NCBI GenBank assembly: GCA_023333565.1
Contig: JAJKFH010001182.1
Span: 434,001 to 498,000, forward strand
Source of the DNA: Puffinus mauretanicus
Lineage: Eukaryota; Chordata; Aves; Procellariiformes; Procellariidae
Direction of reading: 5' to 3'
Length of the DNA stretch: 64,000 nucleotides
Part shown: positions 14,601-26,600 of the stretch, piece by piece
Layout: each line of letters opens with the position of its first letter
Numbering within the stretch: position 1 is the stretch's first letter
Notes under the pieces: generated by a model
What the model was told of the DNA's origin: nothing
What the model saw: the letters and a program-made list of their open reading frames with translations, nothing else
Database searches by the model: none
Program-made: the position numbers and the translations under genes

Positions 14601-17600
14601 AAAACAGCCACCACCAGCCCACGCTTGATTTTTAGCAGCCGGCTGCTTTTCTTCCAGCAGATTGAGATGTCGACTCCGCAGCTTCACGAGCAGCCGGCAT
14701 GCCACGGGGCTCTGCAAGGCGCTTCGCCACGTGGGCTGCGAGACCTGGCTCTGGCCCAGAAGGGCTTTCCCCAGCAAAACCTTCTTGTTCTCGGGGCTTC
14801 TGCCTGGCTCCTGTCAGCTCCCGTCTGACCCATCTGTCAATTTATGCTCTGGTGCGTGGTCGTTTAGATCTTGCCTTGCCACCTTGTATGTAAATTGCCT
14901 CCGTTGGTGAAACTCCCTACTGGTCATAAAAAATCAGCGTGTTTTGTATGGCGGCAGCTGCTCTAATGCAGCAAATTAGTTTAAGAGCCATTGAAAATAC
15001 AGAATTTAGATCAAGTATACTCTATAAATGATTCGCTGTCTCATTTGTGATCAGAAGTAGAGCGCTATGCAGTTATGCTTAAGCATTACTTTAAAAGAGT
15101 TGTAAATGCAAACTCCCGCTTATTTTCCATGATACTATCCTGGAAATCATTTGGATTCCCACTCAACTCAAAAAAACCCAACAACTGTGTATTCAAACTG
15201 CCAAAATAAGTCTCAACTAACCACTGCGTCTATCCCAGTATGAAATATCTTCCTAAATGTGCCTTATCTCCTCTTCTTTCTGTATCTCTCATCATCTTAT
15301 TTATATTCAGGGCCTTATGTTCAGGAACTCTTATGCTCAGAGTCAGTTTTGGTCGTTTGCTATTCAGTCTTTATTTTGCTCTAAACCTTCTAAGGTTTCT
15401 TCTTCACAAGACAAGTCTCTGGCAGTGTTGACTGTACACCCCCTATGAAGGGGTATTTCTGCCGAGAAAAAATTTATGAAGTTTGATAACAGTCTCATGT
15501 TGTAAATGAAATCTCTTCTGGCAACTGAGTTTCCCACTTGTGCCCTAACTTTTGTAGAGTTGCTGGTGTCCCACTGCTGCTTCATGTCACAGGTTAAGTT
15601 AAAGGTTATTCCTCTTCTGAGCTGAAGTTGCGGTTCCTTGTTTGCCTTTAGAGAAATAGTAAGTTTGTGAGAAGTTTCTCTGCAGTCAAATCCTCCACTT
15701 CAGGAAGAGAAATCTTTAATAAATACAGTGAAATATTTTGGGAGTAACCATACTGCTTGGAATGAATAACCATTAGAAAATATAAATACATGGCAATATG
15801 ATATCAAATACTGCTAAAAGCACGCTGTTCAGATCTGCTCCAACCCCGGTGGCCCCAGTCCTCATGTATAACACTTCTCTCTGCAGCCTGGTGAGTGCAG
15901 ATTATAACCCAGTGGTTAACCTTCTATAGTCTTCTCTGGGTAATAAAGTAAAATTCCTGCCCTGGGCACTTGCATAGCTGTAACCCTCTGAAAGACTCAA
16001 ACCAAACTTGCACTGGAAACCTCTAACAGAGACACTGGAGGTACGCGAGTGATGAAGCCAACCACACAACACAGTTTTGTTTTAAGGTGGGTTGCTGAGC
16101 CCATAAAGCTTTTGTTGCTCAGACTACGTTACATAATAAAGAAAATGCATATATTTGATATGTAACAAGTGACAGGACAAGAGGAAACAGCCTCAAGTTG
16201 CGCCAGGGGAGGTTTAGATTGGACATTAGGAAAAATTTGTTCACCAAAAGAGTTGTCAAGCCTTGGAACAGGCTGCCCAGGGAAGTGGTGGAGTCACCAT
16301 CCCTGGAGGTATTTAAAAGACCATTTAGGGACATGGTTTGGTGGTGGAGTTGGCAGTGTTAGGTTGGACTCGATGATCTTAAAGGTCTTTTCCAACCTCA
16401 ATGATTCTATGGTTCTGTGATGCATTTACAGCTGAGTATCCATGCAGACTTGGTTTTTTTTTATTTCTAGAAAAAATAATTTGTGAGTTTGAATATTGTT
16501 TAGCCATCTAGTGTTCTGATTTTCGATAAGGTAACTTTGAACCGATACAAGAGTAAAAGGGAGAGCCTTTGGCAACCTCGCTCCTCAGGTGCACCCGAGA
16601 TGTGTTTGCCTACCTCAGGCATGCAAAGGCGATTCCCAGTTCGGGAGCCGCCCGGCATCCCTTGTACCTCTGTAGCTCAGAGCAAGCTGGAGCTGATCTT
16701 GAGTTACCAAATTTATAGCTTCCCGACCCCAGTGGAGTTCGTTGAGGAATGCTGTGGCCATCTGGTTCGTGTGGGTGCGTGTGAATTTTCTTTTAACCCC
16801 CAAAGTCAGCGGCCGAGGGTTCACGGTCCATTTCCGCACAGTTCTGGTCAGAGGCTCTGCAGCGTCTCGTTTTGAAACTCTTGACCTAATGTGTTGGTAC
16901 TTAATTCAGTTTTCCTTGCTGTTTCTGGGAATACCACATAATTTTAGAGGCTGAGGTAGTTGTTGTGCAGGGAGTTGTCGTGCAGTTGACTTATTTTTCC
17001 TTGGTCCATGCTTCTCATGGTGGGCTTGTATTGTTTTAACAGAAGTTTCATTTTCTCGCTGTTTTTTTTATGTTTATTTTACTGTTTGTTCAAGTTCGTT
17101 CAATCATATGCTACTAATATAAGAGAGCTTGTAACATTTATTCATAATGTTGTTAGTTCTATCAGCAGAGGGGGAAGTGAAGCAGGAAAAATCACTTCTT
17201 TTTTTTGTTCTGAACATTTCCTTAAGTAGCATTTGTTCTGCTTGCTTCTGCAAAAGCAGCATACGATATTACGTGCATATTTGTCACTGTTTTGTTTCTC
17301 TCCAAGTAATTATTTGTAATATAGTTTACATATGTACTGTCAAATAACTTCAAAATGGCTTAAGGTGGTTGTTTTACATTCATAGTTACATAAAATTTTA
17401 CATTAAAATGCAGGGGAAATTTTTGGAATTCTTTTAGCTAAATCGATGTTTTTATTTCCCTAAAGTTTCAGACCCAGAGCTTACGTCTCTCAGACCTGCA
17501 CAGAAAATCTCAGCTATGGAGAGGGATAGTTAGTGTTACCTTAATAGAGGGTCGTGAACTTAAGGCAATGGATGCGAATGGACTAAGTGATCCTTACGTG

Positions 17601-20600
17601 AAGTTCCGGTTGGGGCATCAGAAGTACAAGAGCAAGGTAATGTTAGCTGTGACCTAAAACGCGCATGCGCTGTGTTTGAAATGTTTTGTTCCTGTTTGTG
17701 GTTTTTTGGCTTGCATGACTATTTAAGTAGTGATTATTAAATAAATTAAATATTGTTTTATTAATTGGCTGTCAGAGCTCCTGAGGCTTTGTTGAGATAC
17801 TCCTTTTTATTTCATTATAAACAAAAATAATACTAGACAGTGAAAAATGTAGCACTGAAAAATGCAGGGGAGGCACACCTGATTTTCCATACCGACTGCG
17901 TTGGCTTTTGTTTCCTGTTATGGGTCATTCGTGGCGGGGGAGAGATGTGGAGTGGTTCTGACAAGTAGACACCATCTTTGTGCCTTTCTGGCTTGATGCC
18001 GGTGGCCTCTTGGATCCTTTGCACGGTCTTATCCTCAAACCACGTCGTGCTTATGTTCTCACTTTCCTCGTTGTGTCCTTACAGCAAGTTTCATTGAAGT
18101 TTTGTATATGTGTGAGCTTAATAGGTAGAGAGGATTGATCAGGGAGGAAATGATTGTGGAGACTTGCTTGGCTTTCTTGCCAAATTTTTTATTTCCCTGA
18201 TCCCTATTGGTTTGAAAATCGCTGTTCATGGAAGATGCTGGGACCGCCAGTGACACAGACGACCTTCCTCCCGCAGTGGCCGTGACAGCCCGTGTGGTTT
18301 TCACGGCCGGACGAAGGGCAAAGTGAGGCAGAGGCCAGGAGCATTTAGGTGCCACGTTTGCAGACCTTTGAGCCCGCCTCAGGGCCTGTTAATCTGAAAT
18401 TAGAAGAAATCAAATTTCATCCTTTTGTGACTTAAAAATTTTCACAGCATTGCTGTGTTTTACTCCTCTCTGATTTTTCCATTTTTTCAAGCCAGTGGAA
18501 CTGGTGGGTGTAGAAAGCAGCGATCGCTTCATGGGGAAGGTCCTAGGCATTTCCATTCTTGCTCAGGACAGGTGTGGCTACTGTGACTACCGCTTTTGCA
18601 TTGTGGTAGAAAAACCTGCAAGCTTTCCGTTCTGCAGGGCGTGGTCAGGAGTACATGGGCTGAGCTCCATTGAAGTTACTTCTTTTGTCAGAAGTAACTG
18701 GGCTGAAAATGTTTGAGAAAGCTACTTTCTTTCAGTTGCAAACGAAAAGAAGTAAAATACAGTTTCGAAAAAAAAGAGTATTATTCCATAAACTACGTAA
18801 ACCGTAGTATCATCTTTCTCCCAGTATTACTGCTGGGGAAAGAGGATATGATAAAATTGTTTCTGTTTAAATACTTGCAGTCACCATCTACTTGTCATTG
18901 CAGGTGCTTTGTTTTCCTTCAGCTCAGACACATAACTTTGCAGCTAACTGCCACTCAAGAGGGCATAATTATTTTACAGAAAAATGGATCCATTCCCAGG
19001 GTAAATCCTTTGTTCAGGAGGCTTTTGAAGGTGACAGGGTGCAGGGTTTTGGAGGTTGCTGTTGTGTCAGAGAGGCATGAGAGAACTGGACAGTAGTCTT
19101 CTCTAATTACTGTTTTTCAATTCTCACTGCTGAAGGTACTCATACCACAAAGAGAAAAAACTTCCTGAACAGCCTCTAAAGATCAAATTTACAATTCAAG
19201 AAAGTGTGCCTGCACAATGCAATATGACTTTCTTTTTGCTCTCCTTTCAGATTGTGCCAAAAACTTTGAATCCTCAGTGGAGGGAGCAGTTTGACTTTCA
19301 TCTCTATGAAGAACGAGGTGGAATTATTGATATTACCGTGTGGGACAAAGATGCTGGCAAAAAGGATGATTTTATTGGCAGGTTTGTGCAATTACAGCCT
19401 TCTTGTTCCCTGGGGATGAGAGTAGATGATTAAAATGAGCCTTGCCATTGAAACTATTTCTTATGACCATTTGTTCTTGCCTTTTTTTTTCTTTTTTAAA
19501 GGTGGGGGAGGATTTTTTACAAAGTATCAGTACAGTTTGCTGCATTGATGTAATTCTTTACTTTGATGGTGTAAAATAATTTTTATTGACCGGTAGGTGG
19601 CAGCTTTTACCAATTGATAGACTTAGGTGTTCTAAAATTAAAATCCCACGTTTAGAGCAATAATCAAGATGCAGGAAGTTCCATACGGCAACGTCCAGCT
19701 TGGAGGAAAAATAACTCTTGTGACTTGTAATGGGCGCATAAGACCAAAATTACGTACGTATTTTTTAATCTGTTTGATAAATGAAATGAGAGTCTTGAAG
19801 GACCACACGCAGCTTTTGGGGCAAAGAAATAAGATCATTCACCTAATTTGTTTTCAGGAAAAGTGAGTATTTGGGGTCTGTCTTAGCGTTCAAGAAATGG
19901 TATGAAGTGTGGTTATGCTCCATTTTACTGTGCAGGAAGAAGAAAGATGCTAATGTTTTTTAACAATGGTGTTAACTATTAGCTAATAGGGGAAAAAACT
20001 GTCTGGTGTTTATAGATACTGTACAAAGTTGGTGCTATTTTTAAAGCTCAGATACTTGTTTACATCATACTTAATTGATATTCATACATTCATAATAATA
20101 GTAATTATTATTAATCCTATATATTTTGATTCTTTGTTAGAATATTGGTTGTAGGTGTGTTCATTAGGACATTGATACTATTAACTAGTAGAATTATGGT
20201 TTTTGATAGTTAAAATCAGGAATGGAAATCCCACAGACTGAGCCATGTACTTTTGATGTCAATGTGGTTATGTTTCTACTAACCTTTTCCTCCCTCTCAT
20301 TCCATTTAGGGTAATGGCTTTCTTTATCAAATTAGATCAGTCGGATAATATTCTGTGTTTATTTCCTACCATAAATTGTGGGAACTCAGAATACAGACAG
20401 AGTTGTGGCAAGCAAACAGCTTTAATATTGGGCAAAACCACTTTTCAAAAGTGTGCGCAGTAGGATTTCATTTTATATGATGAAACCCAGTGGATGGGGT
20501 GATATGTTTATATATGAAGTTTATATTCTATTTTTTCCCTTGCTTGATTTCAGTCAGCGCATATGATGACAATAACTATTTTTCTGAAGTAACTTAATCA

Positions 20601-23600
20601 TTTAGTCCTATGTCAACATGTGATATACCTTGGGTAATTATTCCTATTTTCTGCTTAACTTTAACCTTCTTACCCAAAAGAAGGTGAGATTCAGAGTTTC
20701 ACATGTGATTTTTCAGAACACTGTCATCAAAGCAGCACTTACATTGTTACTGTTACCAGTAATTACAAAGTCTTTTTAAGAGCATTGCATGAAATAAAAG
20801 ACACCATTTTTGCTCCAAGGCACTTGAAACCTAAATAAGAATGTGATGGAGAAATTAGAGAGGGAAAATTTGTAACTTCAAACACATGAGCTGCTTAGAT
20901 AGCGTTTCAGATAGATACCTAAAAAAGTTGTACATCTTAAGTGTGCGCCTGTTTCTTCCTAGTAACTGCATACTATTATGCAAGTAACAGATGATTTCTA
21001 CATTTTATTTAGGCCCCAAAAATTTGATAGCATGAGAAATCTTTTCTCTAAGAAGAATGCGTGAAGCCTTTAGCATTTTTCAGTGGGAGAATCTTGTTTT
21101 CTTTTGTTTTTTATCATTTTCCTTGTATATACCAAAAAAAGATGCTCCTTGGACAAAGCTAATCTGTAGTGCTTCTGCAGTATATAACTGATTCTAACAA
21201 AATCAGTTTGTTAACCAAAAAAATTTTTAACAAAATCTGTGGTATTTTTCCCAAAATCTTGCTGCTCTTGATTTTTGTGACCTCTCTGCTGTCGGTGTAT
21301 ATATAATCCCTCTTCAGTTTGTCCTTTCAGGCACTCTCATTTAACCTTCTGTTGGTACATTATCTCTGGATAATGCAACCTGCAAACAAATTCCTCTCCA
21401 GGAAGATTTCCATGAAAAACTTTGTCATTGGTCAAGCTCAATCTGAATACAAAAATAGGTCTTAATATTCCCCCTGCCTGATACTCTCTTCCAGTCACTG
21501 TGGATAAAAATCACCGACACCTGACAGCTCCACTTTACAGTGACCTCTCTTCCCCGCTTTCTCCTTTCGAGACTGCCTCTAAAAGCTGTAAATACTTTGG
21601 TACAGACACTGCAGACTTACTCTGTGTATGTGTGCACTATGCTACATTCATTTTCTAAAGCACGACTGAGTCGTGCTCCATGACTGAGGCTCTGTGGCTC
21701 TCAAGGCACATGTAATAGATTGAGTGTTTTGATTCAGCCTCGAGGAGAAGTGGTAGTGAGGCTGTGGGAGGGAAACAAAAGACTGGTAGTATTCTAGCAT
21801 TGCTCAATGATAGAGAGTAATCCCTTCCATCTTCCCACTTTCTTGAGTAATGCTCAAGCAGCAGCTGTTTTGTTACATAGGAATATTTTTATTAAGTGCA
21901 GATGAAAACAATTATTTCTTGAAGATGTCCTGTCTGGCCAAAGGATGGTTAGGGAGAAGCCACGCTTGACTGAAGAGATCCTACTCGTTGAGGGAAACAG
22001 CAGACCAAACTGAGAAAACAGAAGAAAAAGTTTGTTTAAGGAGCAGTTCTCGCCTCTCATCGAGAGTGTTGGTTTTTTGTGTCCTCCGTATTCACCTGCT
22101 TGCAGAGCAGACACCAAGGTCAGCAGAATTTCCCATGCAAACTAGGCATCGCCAGGCTGCTTTGCCAGGGGGTCTCTTTGCAGAGTGCCATCCCTAAAAC
22201 AGGTTCAGTGTTTCCAAACTGAGCTGGCTGTGGGACAACAGGGCCGCCGGGTGGAAGGTTGAAGGGACGAACTCCAGGTCCCTCCTGGAAAAGAGCACAG
22301 GAAGCCCCCTTGAGTTGAAGTATTCTTTCTGTGCTAAACTCTGCAACTTGCAGATTTTATTCCAAAGCAGAATGTCATAACTTGTCCTGGAATGATGCTC
22401 TATGTCAGCTGCACTTCAGTGAAATAAAAGAAGTGGGAAGCCGGGAGCATAGACTCTCGGGGCCCTGCGTGTGTCGTCATACTCATTAGGCTGCAGCGCG
22501 TTAGGGGCCAGGATGAAGTTGGGGATGTGACAAGGCGGCGACGGCACGCCTGCGCAGACTGCGAGGGCTGGCGCTTGCGATCCTTTTTGAGGGCAGGAAG
22601 ATGAAGGAGAGGAGTTGGAGAAAGCTGAAGACATGGAAGTGAGATTCTAGCTTGGGGGCGGCGTGACAGGAGGGGGATGGAATGGAAGGGGTGGCTTCTA
22701 AGAGGGAGGAAGGTATTAAGAGGGTGAGAATGACAGCATAGCATCCTAATTCAGAGAAGGAGAGAGATACAGCTGTCACAGAACTAGCGTAAAGCTCTGG
22801 TTTCATCTTGGTACCCAGGCACATTCAGCATGGAGGTTCCTGAAATGAGATGCTGACATTGATTTCCACTCTTAACTTTGAGCATTATGCGTTTGTAAAA
22901 TTCATTTGTGTCTCAGTTGTGTGCATTCTCCATGACAGTTTGAAGGATGTAGCACCTCGTGAACCTCCGTCTTAGAATACCCTAAAAAACCGAAATCCTA
23001 GAACCATTTCAGTGTTTCTTTTGGGATTTCAGAAGCCTGGAAAAAGATCTCGTACAAAGGCTTCGAGGAAAATATATTTCCAATCATATGCTGATTTGTA
23101 TGAGGAAACACTGGGCTTGAACAGAACCGAGTTTCATCATGCAGGAGATTAAATTCTGGCATTCTTCTGAATATCCTTTTTAAAAAAAAAAATTCCAGGA
23201 CCAAAGACACGAGGTCTTGAAGGTCTGTTTTTGGAACCAGCAGCTAAAGCCACAGGGACAGCCTTCTTGCATTCAAATAAGCATGTGGGCTTGCATGAGC
23301 AGCATTAGTCATTGCTTCATCTGATGAGTAGAAATATGTATGTATGTGTGTATCTTGTTCAGTTTAAATACATTTACTATTAACATGTTTTTGCTGTGAA
23401 TCATTTCTCTTCCGTATTGAGTCAATATACTCCCGTGATTAAAAACATATACTGCAGTAAGTTTAGGTAGGTAATATTAAGATCAAAATGAAGGTAAAAT
23501 GATTTTAATCTTCATGTAATTATTTAAGTTTCTTATCATCTGCGTTTTTGAAGGCGATCCTGACTGTCACCTTTACGATAATCAGCTAATAAATCCTCAT

Positions 23601-26600
23601 GATTGTTACACCTTTATGCATAGCAGTAATCTGAACAAATTGGCTGCTGACAGCTGCAATAAATTGCCAAGAATGAGTGCTGTCAGAGAACAAGTTGTTT
23701 CTGTGAACACACAGGATAAGTAAATCCCATGTCATGCAGTTTTATTCAGCTGAAGTTATTTGCAATCCAGTACGGCAGGATTTACAGCATTATTTATTGG
23801 TATGAAAAATGCGTGTTTATCTTTAAAATGACATTGACTTTTACTCATATTTTGTGCCAGGAAATTGCTGTTGACTTCATCTATATCTATTTTCTCAGTA
23901 TGTATAGATACTACTACTATCTTTTTTCCCATCTGATGCAAATTGAGAACAAAAGACCTTGTGTATAGTATATTCATTAAAGCTATGTATTAATTTTTAT
24001 CTGTGGAAAACTGGAACATCCCATAATCTCTCTGAATATTGTCATGAAAATTCAGATTGATTTTGTGTGCCTGTGTGTATGGGTACACACCATATAGTGG
24101 ATGTTAAGAAATACAGAAGTTAAAATACTGAAAATCAAGTGTTTAGTTTTTTCAACATCTAATCTGCTATGTCTTGTCTGTTTAGTTTTTTCGTAGTAAT
24201 GGAGCCACAGAGAGGCTTTTGGGTGCACATAAATACAAGCAGTATGAGGCCTATGCTGCTGCATTATTAATCTGAAAGCACAGGGATACACTACTGAAAG
24301 TTCTAAACTGAAGTGGGATTTTTATATAAAATATTTATGTCTTTTTCATTTTTATTTTTTCCCAGTGAAATTTATGTAGTTTCACTATGGGAGGCTGAAT
24401 GTCATCGGAGAGAACTGCATGTGCTGTAAAGTTGTGTATGGGTACTCCAACATGCGTATGAAGTTGAGTGAAGGACACTAAATATGCTACTGCTGATGTT
24501 TCCTCCCAGATTTTTTCTCGAAATGTTGTGGAGATTGTGATTTATATTAAAATACTGGCAATTTTCTTTTTTAAATATCGTTGCCCAAGAAAGAGGTTTT
24601 GAATAGAAGTGTGAAAGTCTGTGTTAATGTTGAAATTGATGAATCCTGAAGTTTTCTCAATTTTGCAAAACTCTATAGAAACAAAATGGGTTCCTCTGGA
24701 ATTGTAACTAGTACTTTATTACGCTGGTCTCTCGAATTTTTTTTTCACATGGTGGTTTGAAAATGTCTGTGTATTTATGTAACTTTGGAAGGACATATTA
24801 TTTTCAAAGCTTAAACATAATGGTCAGTACGCTATTGTAATTTGAGTTTCGAACTGTGTGCACATGTGAATTGCACAGAAATTCTGTGCAAACACAGACA
24901 AGCACACAACCAACAGCCTGTGTGTATAATAGTTTGTTGATTATACATGACGACTGAAGTTAAATTATTGCAGATGCATTTCTGTATGTAAAATGAAGGC
25001 TTTGCCCGAAGCATTAAAATCTAAAATGCTGCTGGCAGGCCTGCCTCTGACAAATCCTGAGACGTGCTGAGCTGTCTCCGTTTCTGATTGTTGTCCAAGG
25101 GAGTTAGATGCAAATACTGCATCTCGAAATTTGGCCTTCAGGTATTCCACACCTTATTTATTACTCTTTCTGCACATTTTAACTTCTTCTGTTAATGCAG
25201 AGGCACTGCTGTTCTGATAGAAAGCCAAAAAAGGTTCAGTTTTGGCTCACAAATCCTCAGTAACTTTCTCTTTCCAGATACTTTATTACTTAGAACTCTT
25301 ACTGACAGCTGTTATAGTCATGTGCTGTTGCAAAATTGATCGTATTCCCCAATGTATTCTGAAATACAGTCTGCTGCTCGCAAGCTGGGTTACGTTTATG
25401 GATCCTCCTTCTGACCCTCAGCCTCCCGCCTATGGAAGTGTACCCCACTACGTGAAGTGAGGGCGGCAAAATAAGAGGAGGGGAGAAGGAAGAGTGGAAT
25501 GGCTGCCTGGGTATGAGGAGCACGGCAGCAAGTGTAAAAAGCGTTAGGGTGTAGGGAGGGGGTTGTGAGGATTTCTGGAAGGCACAGACTGGAGCAGCGT
25601 GAAGGCTCTTGCGAAGTTGCTGGGGCCAACTAGTGAGGGGAGAACCGTGTGGCGAGAGGGGACGTTCATCAGAGCAATCGACTGGTATAGCAGAGGAAGG
25701 TGTTAATTTTGCTGCCAAGAAATTGCACTGGTGACAGCACTGACAGTGCATGTCTGTAGCGTGTGGCTGTGCCACAGGGACATCAATATCACATCGTACA
25801 ACATCTGCAAGTACTCTTTTCTGTCTGCGCAATTTCAGCAGTAAATCTGTAGTTTTACTGTGAAGAGCTATGCTTAGGAAAATGTTAATCGGTCATTTCA
25901 AAATCCATCCACAGGATTTTGTGGCGTGGGCCGTATTTCTTTTGGCAAGGAATAAGCACTGGTCTGTATTCGGGTGTTGCTCGGTGACGGGTGAGACCGT
26001 CCCGCACTTCATGTTTCCGCTACCACGGCTGACGTGCCCCGCGCTGCAGGCCCTTTCCTCCTCTCGTGCGTCGCTGCGTGGCCGCTGGCAGCGCCTCCCA
26101 GGTCCCGCTGCGCCCCCCGGGGATCCTCTCCCGAGCTCCCCACCGCGCTCCCCCTCAGCCAGCGCCCTCCTTAGCCGAGTTACAGCCTCCAGCTCCTTTG
26201 GGAGCTTTCCTGGTTTTCAGTCTATCGCTTCTATCCACCCCCTATCACAAGCATCGTGTGGGGTCTGCCATTTTATTTCTTTCTCATTATCTTTACACTT
26301 AAAAATGCCGCGCTCTGGTTCTTCCAAGAACTTCACGTTGCTGCAGTCCTGTCTTTTTGAGACATGTCATTTTCTGTCGGTGCTTTGCAGAATTTCCCCT
26401 CTCCGTTTGTTTCTTGGTTTTACTGGAACATTGCACTCTGCTGATAAAGGATCCGGAGTCTCACAAATTGTAGCAGTTCATGCCTCGCTGCTTCTGATGT
26501 GTGTCCAGCTCAGTTCTAATTGCAGAATCGCACAGTTTCCTCTCCTTGGCATCCTTTGGAGCCGCATAGACCTGGATCACAGTGGAGTTAAAAGGCTGTC

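Larger units (their letters stand above)
2631..17465 (+). other. MCTP1: MCTP1 intron, 14.8 kb
   Basis: The intron contains an old CR1 fragment (7836-7996), an LTR fragment (8252-8429), a complete solo LTR (8728-9220) and a CR1 3' tail (16168-16421), listed separately. It also holds a 16-bp-period duplication at 4581-4610 and a T21A6 tract at 7098-7124. GC-richer unannotated patches lie at about 11500-11780 and 14440-14840. No further exon was recognised. Confidence 0.8.
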
